Both the position numbers and the translations under genes were made by a program. Shown here piece by piece: positions 8,482 to 17,876 of a stretch of 64,000 nucleotides of DNA. Origin of the DNA: Flavobacteriales bacterium. Its GTDB lineage: Bacteria > Bacteroidota > Bacteroidia > Flavobacteriales_F > PHOS-HE28. Below the pieces are notes generated by a model. That model was not told the origin of the DNA. It saw only the letters and a list, made by a program, of their open reading frames with translations, and made no database searches. The DNA lies in contig JADJKO010000001.1 of assembly GCA_016705955.1 (NCBI GenBank), positions 186,001 through 250,000 on the forward strand. Direction: 5' to 3'. Positions within the stretch are counted from its first letter, which is position 1. Every line of letters begins with the position of its first letter.

Positions 8482-8489
8482 TACATTCG
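8482..8489 (+). promoter_or_regulatory. -7 box (TACATTCG) of M1 peptidase gene
   Basis: 7 of 8 match to TAnnTTTG, 4 nt before the ATG at 8494. A -33-like TTG at 8460-8462 lies at 19-nt spacing, within the inverted repeat. Confidence 0.5.
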
Positions 8490-8493
8490 CCCT

Positions 8494-10863
8494 ATGCTTC
8501 ACCAGCGTACCCTCGTTGCCTTTGGCGTCCTCGCCGTCATCGGCGTCTCCGCCCAGGATTCACCACGTTATGGTCGTGACAAGTTCCGCCAGCTCGATCA
8601 GGAACTCCCGACGCCGAATGAGCAGCGCACGGCGAGCGGTGCTCCGGGCCATGCCTATTGGCAGATGAAGGCCGATTACGACATCAAGGTGGAGATCGAC
8701 GACCCTGCTGCTAGCTCAGGGCAAACACCCAAGTTGACCGGCACCGAAACGATCACCTACCACAACCAAAGTCCGGACAAGCTCGATTACCTCTGGCTGC
8801 AATTGGACGGCAACATCTTCGAGCCGAATAGCGATGCCAACACCACGCGCACCGGAACGATCCCCGATAGCGTGTCCATCGAACAGATCGGCAAATGGGT
8901 GAAGCCCTTCGATGGCGGCTTCCGCATCACCAGCGTTACAGATGCAGCCGGAGCGAAGCTGGATCACACCATCAACAAGACCATGATGCGCATCGACCTG
9001 CCAAAAGCCTTGGCGCCGGGTGCGGTCTACAGCTTCAAGATCGGTTGGTGGTTCCCGATCAACGACCGCATGAAGGTGGGCGGGCGCAGCGGCTACGAGT
9101 ACTTCGAGGAGGAGGACAACTACCTCTACACCGTCGCGCAGTTCTACCCGCGCATGTGCGCCTACATGGATTACAGCGGCTGGATGCACAAGCAGTTCCT
9201 CGGTAGCGGCGAGTTCACCCTCGATTTCGGCGACTACAGTTTGAGCATCACCGTTCCCAGCGATCACATCGTCGGTGCCACGGGTGTGTTGCAGAATGAA
9301 AGTGCTGTGCTCTCCACGGAGCAACGGAACCGTCTCGCCAAAGCCCGCACGGCCGACAAGCCCGTGATGATCGTCACACCGCAGGAAGCCGCCGAGGTGG
9401 AGAAGAAGAAGGCCACCGGGAAGAAGACGTGGGTCTTCAAAGCACAGAATGTGCGCGATGTCGCTTTCGCCAGCAGCCGCAAGTTCATCTGGGATGGGCA
9501 GAACCAAGCGGTCGGCAAGCACAACGTGTTGTGCATGAGTTTCTATCCGAAGGAAGGGAATCCGCTGTGGGAACAGTACAGCACGAAGGTGGTCGCACAC
9601 ACCATCAAGACCTACAGCAAATTCACCTGCGATTACATCTATCCGGTGGCGATCAGCGTGCACACGGATCGCATCGGTATGGAGTACCCGATGATCTGCT
9701 TCAATGGCGGTCGGCCAGAGAAGGACGGCACGTACAGCGAGCGCACGAAGTATGGCATGATCGGCGTGATCATTCACGAGGTGGGCCACAACTTCTTCCC
9801 GATGATCATCAACAGCGATGAGCGGCAGTGGACCTGGATGGATGAAGGCTTGAACACTTTTGTGCAATACCTCACCGAGCAGGAGTGGGACCACGATTAT
9901 CCGAGCTGGCGCGGAAAACCGCGCAACATCGTGGATTACATGAAAGGTGATCCGAACGCCGAGCCGGGCAAGGTGAAGGCGCGCATCGAACCGATCATGA
10001 CCAACAGCGAGAGCATCACGCAGTTCGGCAACAACGCGTACGGCAAGCCGTGTACGGCGCTGAACATCTTGCGCGAGACCGTGATGGGTCGCGAACTCTT
10101 CGACCACGCCTTCAAGACCTACGCGGAGCGTTGGAAATTCAAGCACCCCACACCAGCGGACTTTTTCCGCACCATGGAAGATGCCAGCGCGGTGGACCTT
10201 GATTGGTTCTGGCGCGGCTGGTTCTACACCACGGATCACGTGGACATCGAACTCGCCAACCTCCGTTACAAGCGCATGGATCCGCGCGACCCGATGCTCG
10301 CCGAAAAGTTGAAGCGCGAGGACAAGGCGCGTGAAGTGCAGGACCTCAGCCGCGAGCGGAACATGACGGCCGTCTCCACCGTGGTGGAGCGCGATGCCGC
10401 CACGCGCGATTTCTACAACAGCTACGATCCGCTCACCGCCACCGAGCGCGACATGAAGGCTTTTGAGAAATGGAAGAAGGCCTTGAAGCCCGAAGAACTC
10501 GCGCTGCTGAACGAGGAACTACACCTCTATGAATTGCAGTTCAAGAACATCGGCGGCCTGGTCATGCCGATCATCCTCGAATGGGAGTATGTGGATGGCA
10601 CCAAGGAGGTGGAGCGCATCCCGGCGGAGATCTGGCGCATCAGCGACGACATCTCCAAGGTCTTCGTGAAGCGCAAGGAAGTGAAGAGCGTGACCGTGGA
10701 TCCCTTCCTCGAGACCGCCGACTGCGACCTGAACAACAACAGTTGGCCTCCGCGCATGGTGCCCACCCGCTTCGATGTCTTCAAGGAGAACCAGTGGCGC
10801 GCACCGAACCCGATGCAGATCGAACGGAACAGGTTGACGGGCGGGGAGATGAAGGGGCAATGA
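8494..10863 (+). CDS. M1 family zinc metallopeptidase
   Basis: A 789-aa secreted gluzincin. A signal peptide (LVAFGVLAVIGVSA) precedes the M1 N-terminal beta domain, whose markers are YHNQSPDKLDYLWLQLDGN and, later, a GMEYPMICF block corresponding to the GxMEN-like substrate site. The zinc site is HEVGH at about 428-432 with the third ligand Glu at about 451 (WMDEG), the exact HEXXH-x18-E spacing. The C-terminal 250 residues are rich in charged residues and beta strands. It probably acts in the periplasm or at the surface as an aminopeptidase. The ATG follows a -7 box closely. It is divergent from the DUF6702 gene. Confidence 0.94.
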   Translation: MLHQRTLVAFGVLAVIGVSAQDSPRYGRDKFRQLDQELPTPNEQRTASGAPGHAYWQMKADYDIKVEIDDPAASSGQTPKLTGTETITYHNQSPDKLDYLWLQLDGNIFEPNSDANTTRTGTIPDSVSIEQIGKWVKPFDGGFRITSVTDAAGAKLDHTINKTMMRIDLPKALAPGAVYSFKIGWWFPINDRMKVGGRSGYEYFEEEDNYLYTVAQFYPRMCAYMDYSGWMHKQFLGSGEFTLDFGDYSLSITVPSDHIVGATGVLQNESAVLSTEQRNRLAKARTADKPVMIVTPQEAAEVEKKKATGKKTWVFKAQNVRDVAFASSRKFIWDGQNQAVGKHNVLCMSFYPKEGNPLWEQYSTKVVAHTIKTYSKFTCDYIYPVAISVHTDRIGMEYPMICFNGGRPEKDGTYSERTKYGMIGVIIHEVGHNFFPMIINSDERQWTWMDEGLNTFVQYLTEQEWDHDYPSWRGKPRNIVDYMKGDPNAEPGKVKARIEPIMTNSESITQFGNNAYGKPCTALNILRETVMGRELFDHAFKTYAERWKFKHPTPADFFRTMEDASAVDLDWFWRGWFYTTDHVDIELANLRYKRMDPRDPMLAEKLKREDKAREVQDLSRERNMTAVSTVVERDAATRDFYNSYDPLTATERDMKAFEKWKKALKPEELALLNEELHLYELQFKNIGGLVMPIILEWEYVDGTKEVERIPAEIWRISDDISKVFVKRKEVKSVTVDPFLETADCDLNNNSWPPRMVPTRFDVFKENQWRAPNPMQIERNRLTGGEMKGQ

Positions 10864-10904
10864 GGTTGGAATTTGACAGTGTTGATGAAGCGCATGACGC
10901 ACGA

Positions 10905-10912
10905 TACCTTTG
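10905..10912 (+). promoter_or_regulatory. -7 box (TACCTTTG) before small gene
   Basis: Perfect TAnnTTTG, with 3 nt to the ATG at 10916 and a TTG at 10882-10884 (20-nt spacing). Confidence 0.5.
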
Positions 10913-10915
10913 GGC

Positions 10916-11167
10916 ATGCTATACAGAATACGCGAGGGTAAATATGACCTACCGATTGCACGATTAGGCCAACCCGTTAGCGGCGTTTACGAAGCAATAC
11001 TGATGACCTTAGATGGAGGTCTCGATATAGTCGAACTTGTTACAGAGGGAATGATCCAATCTGAAAGTTCCGAAGTGAAGGAACTTGCGCTTCGCAATCC
11101 AGAGGATTACAGGCCGAGTATTGAGGATGTGCGTAAGAAGTTCCTCCCAAGAAACGGTTCAAATTGA
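10916..11167 (+). CDS. small protein of unknown function
   Basis: An 83-residue soluble protein starting MLYRIREGKYDLPIARLGQ, with a mid-region LDGGLDIVELVTEG and an acidic, helical C-terminal half ending in DVRKKFLPRNGSN. I do not recognise a family. The ATG at 10916 is preferred because a perfect -7 box lies just upstream. The gene and the next one are visibly more AT-rich than the flanking peptidase and kinase genes, which suggests acquisition from elsewhere. The gap to the next start is 6 nt, so they are likely co-transcribed. Confidence 0.5.
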   Translation: MLYRIREGKYDLPIARLGQPVSGVYEAILMTLDGGLDIVELVTEGMIQSESSEVKELALRNPEDYRPSIEDVRKKFLPRNGSN

Positions 11168-11173
11168 GACGAG

Positions 11174-11734
11174 ATGGCGAACTTTCGATTCAGTTCTCAA
11201 ATACGCGCCTGGCATTTCCGCGCTTTGTCTAGGCTCTGGACTGTCACGGGGATTTTCGCCTTGGGGGGGAGCGTTCCTACTAGTGTAATCGCACAGAGCC
11301 CAACGTTCATTCAACATCAGCCTCTACAACTCGATCTATCCCCGATGCAACGTTTGGAAAGTGAGCGTATGGAGATGATGAGAAGTATGGGGGACGAAGC
11401 CGCAAGACGGAGAATTGAGGCTAGTCGAGCCGAACGAGAAGATCAAAGAGCACGTATTCAACAAGTCAAGCAGTACTACGCGCAATTCGCCTCCTATCCT
11501 CTAGTGATTGAGGATGGCTGGCATGATGTGGTGGTGGTGGATGAGGTTGAAGGCTATTGCTTCGATGGTGTTGTCGAGGTGATTGGGAACAAGGTAGTCG
11601 CTGTTCCGAACGAGGATACCCATGTGTACCCGGCCATAGTCAGGGATGGAAAGGTCATAACTAGGTTGCGACTAAATGGGAAGGATTACTATTGGACGAA
11701 CTACTTTCTGGATTACATCGCGTCGAAGCAATAG
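11174..11734 (+). CDS. predicted exported protein of unknown function
   Basis: A 186-aa product with a long N-terminal region ending in a signal-like hydrophobic segment (FALGGSVPTSVIAQ). A charged helical, coiled-coil-like stretch follows (MQRLESERMEMMRSMGD ... EASRAEREDQRARIQQ), and then a small beta-rich domain (IEDGWHDVVVVDEVEGYCFDG). No known catalytic motif is visible. It follows the 83-aa gene after 6 nt and shares its low GC content. Its end is followed by a fresh promoter for the next small gene. Confidence 0.5.
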   Translation: MANFRFSSQIRAWHFRALSRLWTVTGIFALGGSVPTSVIAQSPTFIQHQPLQLDLSPMQRLESERMEMMRSMGDEAARRRIEASRAEREDQRARIQQVKQYYAQFASYPLVIEDGWHDVVVVDEVEGYCFDGVVEVIGNKVVAVPNEDTHVYPAIVRDGKVITRLRLNGKDYYWTNYFLDYIASKQ

Positions 11735-11792
11735 CACTTGAGTTCGGCAGGCTCTCGTCTTCGGACCGTGTTGCGCACAAACGAGTGCCTCT

Positions 11793-11800
11793 AATTTTGA
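11793..11800 (+). promoter_or_regulatory. promoter (TTG N18 TAATTTTG)
   Basis: A perfect TAnnTTTG box has a TTG at 11772-11774, 18 nt upstream. The ATG of the 89-aa gene lies 18 nt downstream. Confidence 0.55.
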
Positions 11801-11818
11801 TTACCAACGCAATCTACC

Positions 11819-12088
11819 ATGGGCACTTCCGACCTCAAGCTCGACCTTATCCAGCGCGTGCTTCTCACGGATGAGGTGCATGTTCTTCGCTGTCTTCAAG
11901 CAGTGCTTGACAAAGAAGCCGGTGCGCTGGATGACTTCACTGATGAGGAGATCGCTGAACTGAACGAGCTCCAGCGCATGCGCAAGGAAGGTCTTGAAAC
12001 TTATCTGCCCTTGGACGAGGCTATGCGTATGACCCGGGAGGCTCTCAAACGCAGATCCGAGAGTGCTGTCAAGCGCTTCGGTCCTTGA
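11819..12088 (+). CDS. small helical protein, antitoxin-like
   Basis: An 89-residue, mostly helical protein with an acidic core (DDFTDEEIAELNELQRMRKEG) and a basic tail (ALKRRSESAVKRFGP). This composition and length recall type II addiction-module antitoxins and related orphan proteins, but no toxin gene is adjacent: the next gene on the other side is a lipid kinase 7 nt away on the opposite strand. It has its own convincing promoter. The function is unassigned. Confidence 0.5.
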   Translation: MGTSDLKLDLIQRVLLTDEVHVLRCLQAVLDKEAGALDDFTDEEIAELNELQRMRKEGLETYLPLDEAMRMTREALKRRSESAVKRFGP

Positions 12089-12095
12089 TCGGGGA

Positions 12096-12959
12096 TCACC
12101 CCACCACCCAAAGCCTTTTCGGCTCCAGCCTGAAGTTCACTTCGTTGCCGACCTCCAGTGGTTCGCCGTCCAAGTGTGCCACCGTTCCTTCCTGCCATAC
12201 CTGCGCGGCGATGGTCGGGATGTTGTGGATGTATTTGCTCTCGTCGGCTTTGCCGGTATAGATCTGTATGAAGGCCTTGATCAACGGGAAGAAGGGCGGC
12301 TTGGTCACAACGCGCAATTCGGCGAGGCCATCATCGGGCAATGAGCCCGGACTGATGTTCGCGCCGTTGCCGAACTCCCGCGTGTTGCAGAACACGACCA
12401 TGAGCACTTTGGATTCCGTGGTCGTGTGGTTCGCCTTCACCACCACGCGCATCGGCGATGCACCGAAGATCTCCTTGATGATGATGCTCGCATACCCGAA
12501 CATGCCGCGGCTCTTGCTCTTGTCAAAGCGGTGCGCCACGCGTGCGTCGAAGCCGATGCCAGCGTTGCCGAGGAAGGGCACGTCGTTGAGGTAGCACACA
12601 TCCATCTTCCGGGGCGTGCCTGTGAGCCCTTGGATCAACGCCTTCTCCGGATCAAGCGGCAGTCCGATGCTGCGCGCGTAGCCGTTCCCGGATCCCATTG
12701 GCACGATGCCCATGGGTACCTCCGTGTCGATGAGTCCTTGTGCGATGGCGTTGTTCGTGCCATCACCTCCCACACTGATCACGCGGTCCATTCCTTTCGC
12801 CACCGCTTCACGTGCGAGATCGGTCCCGTGGCCCGGCCCTTCGATCGCGCGCAGGTCAAGGTCCACACCGAGTTGAGTGCGCACCCTTGCCGCGATCTCC
12901 AGGATCAGCGGGGCTTTCTTCTTGCCCGATCGCGCATTGTAGATCACCATCGCCTTCAT
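12096..12959 (-). CDS. diacylglycerol/sphingosine kinase-like lipid kinase (YegS/DagK family)
   Basis: A cytosolic or membrane-associated lipid kinase of 287 aa. The ATP site reads ISVGGDGTNNA (GGDGT at about 64-68) and the second conserved block VPMGSGNGYARSIGLP. Downstream are GNAGIGFDARVAH and the C-terminal DGEPLE, all hallmarks of the DAGK catalytic family. It is the last gene of a six-gene minus-strand operon and its ATG overlaps the stop of the sulfatase-fold gene by 4 nt. If the upstream enzyme transfers head groups from phospholipid it would release diacylglycerol, and this kinase would recycle it to phosphatidate; that link is inference. Confidence 0.9.
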   Translation of the reverse strand: MKAMVIYNARSGKKKAPLILEIAARVRTQLGVDLDLRAIEGPGHGTDLAREAVAKGMDRVISVGGDGTNNAIAQGLIDTEVPMGIVPMGSGNGYARSIGLPLDPEKALIQGLTGTPRKMDVCYLNDVPFLGNAGIGFDARVAHRFDKSKSRGMFGYASIIIKEIFGASPMRVVVKANHTTTESKVLMVVFCNTREFGNGANISPGSLPDDGLAELRVVTKPPFFPLIKAFIQIYTGKADESKYIHNIPTIAAQVWQEGTVAHLDGEPLEVGNEVNFRLEPKRLWVVG

Positions 12960-14842
12960 GGCAGCACGAGTTCGTTCTTCAAGAGGTGGTTGTGGAATTG
13001 CTGCACGGCGGCTTGTAGTTGGCGTTCCAACGAATCCCTGCGCGCGTTGCCGCTCGCGATCTCGCCGTCGTTGAGTTGCGCACCTGCGATCTGCACGGCG
13101 CCTTCTTGATCAATGATCAAGTACGTCCCGGTGCTCGCCGTGACCATGCACGCCATGCGTTCGTCGCGCAGCGCGCTCTTCCCAAAGCTGAAGAAGGGTT
13201 TGTCGTAGCCAACGAGATCAAGTACGGTCGGTAGGATGTCGATGTGCTGCGTGACGCGTTCCTCTGTGCGTGGTTGGATGTGCGAAGGCATGAAGTACAG
13301 CAAGGGTACATGGTAATCCGTGGCCTCGGAGTAGTGCTGTCCGGTACGCTCGATGTCCGCCGTATGATCCGCGGTGATGACGAAGAGCGTATTCGCGAAC
13401 CAGGGTTGTTGCGCGGCGGTCGCGAAGAACTCGCGCAGCGCATCATCCGTGTAGCGCAAGGAAGCATGGATCTTCAATGTGCCTCCTGCGAAACGTTTCT
13501 CATCCTCCGGAAGCAAGTGGTAGGGGTGGTGCGAGCTGAGGGTGAACACGGTGCTGAAGAAGGGCTGTTGCTCCCTGCCCAATTCCTTGGCGAAGAACTG
13601 CAGGAAGGGTCGGTCCCAGATCCCCCATGAACCGTCGTAGTCCTTCTGGTCCGGGTATTCGTTCAGGCCCACATACCGCTCGTAACCTGCGCTCTTCGCG
13701 AAGCCATCAAAACCCATGGTGCCGTTGCGACCGCCGTGGAAGAAGCTTGTGTGGTAGCCTTCACTTCCAAGTACGTTCGCGAGCGAGGTGAACTTGGTCT
13801 GGGCGTAGGCAGAGGTGATGAACGCCTCGCTCATCAATTCCGGGATCGCGGCTGTGATCGCAGGAATGCCATCGATGCTTCGACGTCCGTTCGCATAGGC
13901 CTTGGTGAAGGTGAGACATTGCCGCATGAGCGAATCCAGGAAAGGCATGTAGCCTGTGCCACCGGTGAGTTCGGCGCTGTACGCAGCGGAAAAGCTCTCG
14001 AGGATGATGAGCACCACATTCGGTTTGCTCCCGGCCATCGAAGTATTCTTCACGCTATCCGACGGTGATGGAATGTCCGACATGACCATGATCGGTGCGT
14101 ATTGATGTCGCACCGGCCAAAGCCGATCGGCTTCATCCTGCGTCATGTAATCCTTCGCTTCCACCACCGGTTTGCCGATGGTCATCATGATGGTGAACGG
14201 CGTGTTCAACACCACAGGGAAGTAGGCCGGGGCGACGTGGTCTGCCGCGTTCATCACACCCAAGGGGATCAGTTGGGTGCCACCACGCGAGAGCAGAACA
14301 ACGATCGCGATGGCCACGATCCGCCACGTGATCCGACGCATCGTGGAAAGCGGTTGTTCACTCATCAGCCACTTCGCACCGCGATACCCGAGTTCCGCGA
14401 CCGCGATGCACACGAGGAAGATCAGCAGGATGTACCAGTAGTCCACCACGAAGGTGCCCGCCAAGTTGCCGGTATCGCCGCCGCCGGACATGATGCCGAA
14501 GATGTCCGCCGTGCTGCGCCGCAAGGTGAACTTGAAGAACTCAAGATCCACGCACGCGAAGAAGAAGCCGACCGCATTCACCAAATGGAAGACGACTTTC
14601 TTCACCCGCGAAAGCCCGCCTTCCTCGCGCGTGTCCAACAAACACAGTAGCAACCACGGTAGGTTGAGCCACGCCAATGCGCTCAGGTCGAAACGCACGC
14701 CACCGCGAAATGCCGCGAAGGGAACGTTCGGGAAACTGTCGTGGTTCAACAACACGAACGTGATCCGCAGGAGTGTGTAGATCAACGCCACCGCACCCAG
14801 ACGGGCGAGCAACACGAGAAGCGGACCACGGAAACGATGCAC
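12956..14842 (-). CDS. LTA synthase-like membrane sulfatase-fold enzyme
   Basis: A 628-aa protein with five or so N-terminal membrane segments (residues 1-215) and a C-terminal alkaline phosphatase/sulfatase-fold domain (about 272-628) facing the periplasm. The metal and nucleophile sites are visible: NVVLIILESF (Glu about 282), a Ser/Thr nucleophile region YANGRRSIDGIPAI (Ser about 322), and a C-terminal ITADHTADIE plus HVPLLYF. Homologues transfer phosphoglycerol or phosphoethanolamine from phospholipids to glycans or lipids. The start is a GTG at 14842, 21 nt after the upstream gene. Its acceptor here may be the glycolipid made by the preceding glycosyltransferases (inference). Confidence 0.88.
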   Translation of the reverse strand: MHRFRGPLLVLLARLGAVALIYTLLRITFVLLNHDSFPNVPFAAFRGGVRFDLSALAWLNLPWLLLCLLDTREEGGLSRVKKVVFHLVNAVGFFFACVDLEFFKFTLRRSTADIFGIMSGGGDTGNLAGTFVVDYWYILLIFLVCIAVAELGYRGAKWLMSEQPLSTMRRITWRIVAIAIVVLLSRGGTQLIPLGVMNAADHVAPAYFPVVLNTPFTIMMTIGKPVVEAKDYMTQDEADRLWPVRHQYAPIMVMSDIPSPSDSVKNTSMAGSKPNVVLIILESFSAAYSAELTGGTGYMPFLDSLMRQCLTFTKAYANGRRSIDGIPAITAAIPELMSEAFITSAYAQTKFTSLANVLGSEGYHTSFFHGGRNGTMGFDGFAKSAGYERYVGLNEYPDQKDYDGSWGIWDRPFLQFFAKELGREQQPFFSTVFTLSSHHPYHLLPEDEKRFAGGTLKIHASLRYTDDALREFFATAAQQPWFANTLFVITADHTADIERTGQHYSEATDYHVPLLYFMPSHIQPRTEERVTQHIDILPTVLDLVGYDKPFFSFGKSALRDERMACMVTASTGTYLIIDQEGAVQIAGAQLNDGEIASGNARRDSLERQLQAAVQQFHNHLLKNELVLP

Positions 14843-14863
14843 GGCGCCAAAGATGCGAAGCGA

Positions 14864-16348
14864 TCAGCGCGCGGAAGGGACAAGGATGTGTCGACCGTCC
14901 ACCACACGCAAGGGCTTGTAGTTGGTATAGGTGCTGTCCATCACCTCGATGGTATCCGTAGCGGCATCGGTCACGACGAAGCGCACGGAGCCGTCGCGCA
15001 TGGAGGTGTGGAACGCGCTTAGATCATAGGGCACATCCTCGCTCCACTCGATGATGTCCTTCTGGCTCAACAGGCTGTTGCCGTTCAGGAAGAGTTCCAG
15101 ATACCCGCGGTAGGTCACGTAAACGGGTTCGCCGTCACGCAGCCCGAGATCGTTCACCAGCACATCGCGTACATGCTTGTCGGCGGAATAGGTCTGGTAC
15201 TGTGTGGCGGGGGATCCGAACTTGCCGGACCAGGTCCGCAGTGCGACCGTGCGCTGGACGCAGAAGACCAGTGCATACAGGATGATGGCGGTTCGCAACC
15301 AATGCGGAGGGGCGAGCGATCCTTCCTTCACTGCTGGACCGGAATAGAGTGCGACAGCAACGAAGGTGATCACAAGGCTCTCGAAGAAGTAGTTGAACTG
15401 GCTGCCCGATTTGAACGCCGTGATCACGGCGAACAACACACTCAGTGGCATCGCCAACGCCAAGAATCGCGAGCGCGGATCCGTGCTTCGCATGAGCACG
15501 ATCGGCAGGAGGACCGCGATGAGGTGCCAGCCCGCGAGTTGGAAATAGCTGCGCGTGTTGAAGAGGTCGAAGAGGTAGTTGGGGCTCACGCCGTTCTTCA
15601 AGCCGTCCACCATGTTCTTCCAAAGGTGATCCGCTGGTGCGAGAAAGAGCAGTAGCGCAATGCCGACCAACGATGCGACGAACGCCGAACCGAGGAAGGC
15701 GATCAATGGTCTCCACTTCCTATCGAGCAGAAGGTGAAGCGGTACGATCAGGAACAGCAGGACGGCGGTTTGCTTGGTCAGGAAGCAGAGTACGGCGAGC
15801 ACCGCGGCAAGTGCCCACGCTCGCGCGGTCCCGGCATCCAATGCGCGCAGCACTTGGCGAAGGCTCAGGGCGAACAAAAGCGCGTACAGCGAATCGGCAC
15901 GCGAATAGAAATGCTCGCTGAATGCTGCGAACGTCAACGCGGCGACCACCCAACCCCACGATCGTGAGACCCACCGTTCGCGCACGATCAACAGGACGGT
16001 GAGTGCGGTGAGCAGGTTGAGGATCAGTGAAAGCACCCGGCTCAGTTCGTACACCGAGCGCACGTCGAACGCATCGATGCCCAGTGCCTTTCCGATCCCA
16101 CCGCAGACGAAATAGTACGCCGGTGTGTATTGCACGAAATCGAATGGCGCCTGCTGCGGGTCGGTGTAGAGCTCGCGTCCCAACATCACCTTCTGGACTC
16201 CATGGATCACATTCGGTTCCGCGCCCGCAATGTCATACCGCCAGCTACCGGCGAGGTCGATCCGCAACGCGAAGTGGACCAGCGCAACGATGAGGATCGC
16301 TATGATCGCCCCACGTTGGATCCGCTGGTGGATGTGCTCGGTGCGCAT
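14864..16348 (-). CDS. GT-C fold membrane glycosyltransferase (GT39/GT87-like), copy 2
   Basis: A 494-aa polytopic protein with about ten hydrophobic segments and a soluble C-terminal domain. The first periplasmic loop carries GAEPNVIHGVQKVMLGRELY followed by an acidic/aromatic stretch, as in the polyprenyl-phosphate-sugar-dependent GT-C enzymes. It is paralogous to the gene just upstream: both share the YTDP.(Q/K)APF, FVQY/IIQY and QKDI signatures at matching positions. The ATG at 16348 (MRTEHIHQR) is the first sensible start and lies 17 nt after the reconstructed end of the upstream paralogue. The sugar and acceptor are unknown. Confidence 0.85.
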   Translation of the reverse strand: MRTEHIHQRIQRGAIIAILIVALVHFALRIDLAGSWRYDIAGAEPNVIHGVQKVMLGRELYTDPQQAPFDFVQYTPAYYFVCGGIGKALGIDAFDVRSVYELSRVLSLILNLLTALTVLLIVRERWVSRSWGWVVAALTFAAFSEHFYSRADSLYALLFALSLRQVLRALDAGTARAWALAAVLAVLCFLTKQTAVLLFLIVPLHLLLDRKWRPLIAFLGSAFVASLVGIALLLFLAPADHLWKNMVDGLKNGVSPNYLFDLFNTRSYFQLAGWHLIAVLLPIVLMRSTDPRSRFLALAMPLSVLFAVITAFKSGSQFNYFFESLVITFVAVALYSGPAVKEGSLAPPHWLRTAIILYALVFCVQRTVALRTWSGKFGSPATQYQTYSADKHVRDVLVNDLGLRDGEPVYVTYRGYLELFLNGNSLLSQKDIIEWSEDVPYDLSAFHTSMRDGSVRFVVTDAATDTIEVMDSTYTNYKPLRVVDGRHILVPSAR

Positions 16349-16365
16349 GGCTCTCCGCGTTGATG

Positions 16366-17876
16366 TCAACGAAGTTCGTCTGCGGATCTTGGATGGATCG
16401 CCACGCGGAAACTGTCCGTGGCGAAGTACGGGATGTAGTCGTTGAAGCTGCGACCGAGGATGACCACATCCTTCACCCGGGTTGGCGCCACCACATACTT
16501 CAACCGGCCATCGCCCGCCATTTCGAAAAGTCACTTTGATCGAGTCGGCCATGTAGTTGGCTCTTGTACTGGATATCCTTTTGATCCATGAGCGTCTGCT
16601 CCGGAAGGAAGAGCTCCGTGTAGCCGCGATGCCAGAGCGCGAGGTATTCATCCGGCTGCAGGCCATGGCTCCGAAGTTGATCGACCAGTTCCTGTTCCGC
16701 CCGGTAGGTCCCCGGCCGATCGGCATAGTAGCGCGTGATCTCGAACGCGGAGAAGAGCATCGCAGTGCGCACTAGGGCGATCAATGGAATGAGGACGATG
16801 AAGGAGCGAGCTGCCCAGCGAAGCCAAGTCGTTCGCGCGCTGCCTTCGAAGGCCAAGGCCATGGCGATGGCCGCGAAGACGTAGTGTTCGGTGAAGTAGT
16901 TGAGGTTCATGCCCGCCTTCAACCCGGTGATCACCGCCCAGCCCAGGCAGACCACAGCGCCAAGTGCCACGTACCGCTCAATGGCCGAAGCAGGACCACG
17001 AAGCCACTTCCAACCCGCCGCGATCCCGAGCACCGTGATCGGCAGGCCGATGAGGAAATACTTGGAGACCACCATGGCCATCAGCCATTCCGGGCTCACG
17101 TCGTTCATCACACCGAGCACGACGTTCTTGTACGCGTTCGACAGACCACCTTCCATGATCAGGAGTCCGAGTGCCGCAATGCCCGTGATCATGGATAACG
17201 CCGCGTACAACATCAAGTCCCGCCATCTCCGCTGGATCATGAAGAACCCTCCCGCGAGGAGGAACGCGATGATCCCGGTCTGTTTGGTGAATACCGCCAG
17301 CACGCCGAGGATCACCGAGGGCAACATGGACGACCAAGTGCTCTTTCCGCGTTCAGCTTGCACGACCGGAATGAAGGCGAGCACGTGCAACCAGAAGAAG
17401 AGGATGTAGGTGCTGTCCGGCCGCATGTAGTAGAACACAGCCATGCCGGTGAAGAAGAATGCCGCGACGCCGAATGCGTTGGATGCACGCAACCCGAGCT
17501 TTCGACCTACCCGGAACAGGACCCAACACGCAAGGAGGTTGAGGAGCAACACCACCGAGCGCGTGATCACATACACCTGCTGGACATCGGCGGGGTCGGT
17601 ACCCAATAGATCGCACACCGTGGCCACCAACCGCATATGCACCGGCCCGTACTGGATGATGGAGAAGGGCGCCTTTTCCGGATCGGTGTAGAGCGGCGTG
17701 CCGTTCATGATCCGCACCACACCGTACACGACGTTCTGGTCGTAGCCGCCCGTATTCAAATTGTAGCTCGGTACGTAGCGGACACGGAAGAAAAGCGTGA
17801 CCGCGATCGCGACAAGAAGACCTGCAACAAAGAGCCGCCGCCCCCACGGACCATCGAGGAGGGCGAGGAGTTTCAT
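16366..17876 (-). CDS. GT-C fold membrane glycosyltransferase, copy 1, with 3' frameshift
   Basis: The continuous frame runs 17876 to 16500 (458 aa) and stops after DFSKWRAMAG. Reading on in the -1 frame gives MAGDGRLKYVVAPTRVKD and ends with a stop at 16366, which lines up with the C-terminus of the downstream paralogue (MRDGSVRFVVTDAATD). A missing base in the A-run at 16526-16529 (plus strand) would explain the break. The N-terminal part has the same YDQNVVYG and LYTDPEKAPF motifs and about ten membrane helices. The ATG overlaps the methyltransferase stop by 4 nt. Either an assembly error or a genuine truncation of about 50 residues of the soluble tail is possible. Confidence 0.8.

Noticed and set aside
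8716..10239. A 507-codon minus-strand frame opposite the M1 peptidase
   Set aside because: Antisense to a zinc peptidase with an intact HEXXH-x18-E site; no motifs of its own.
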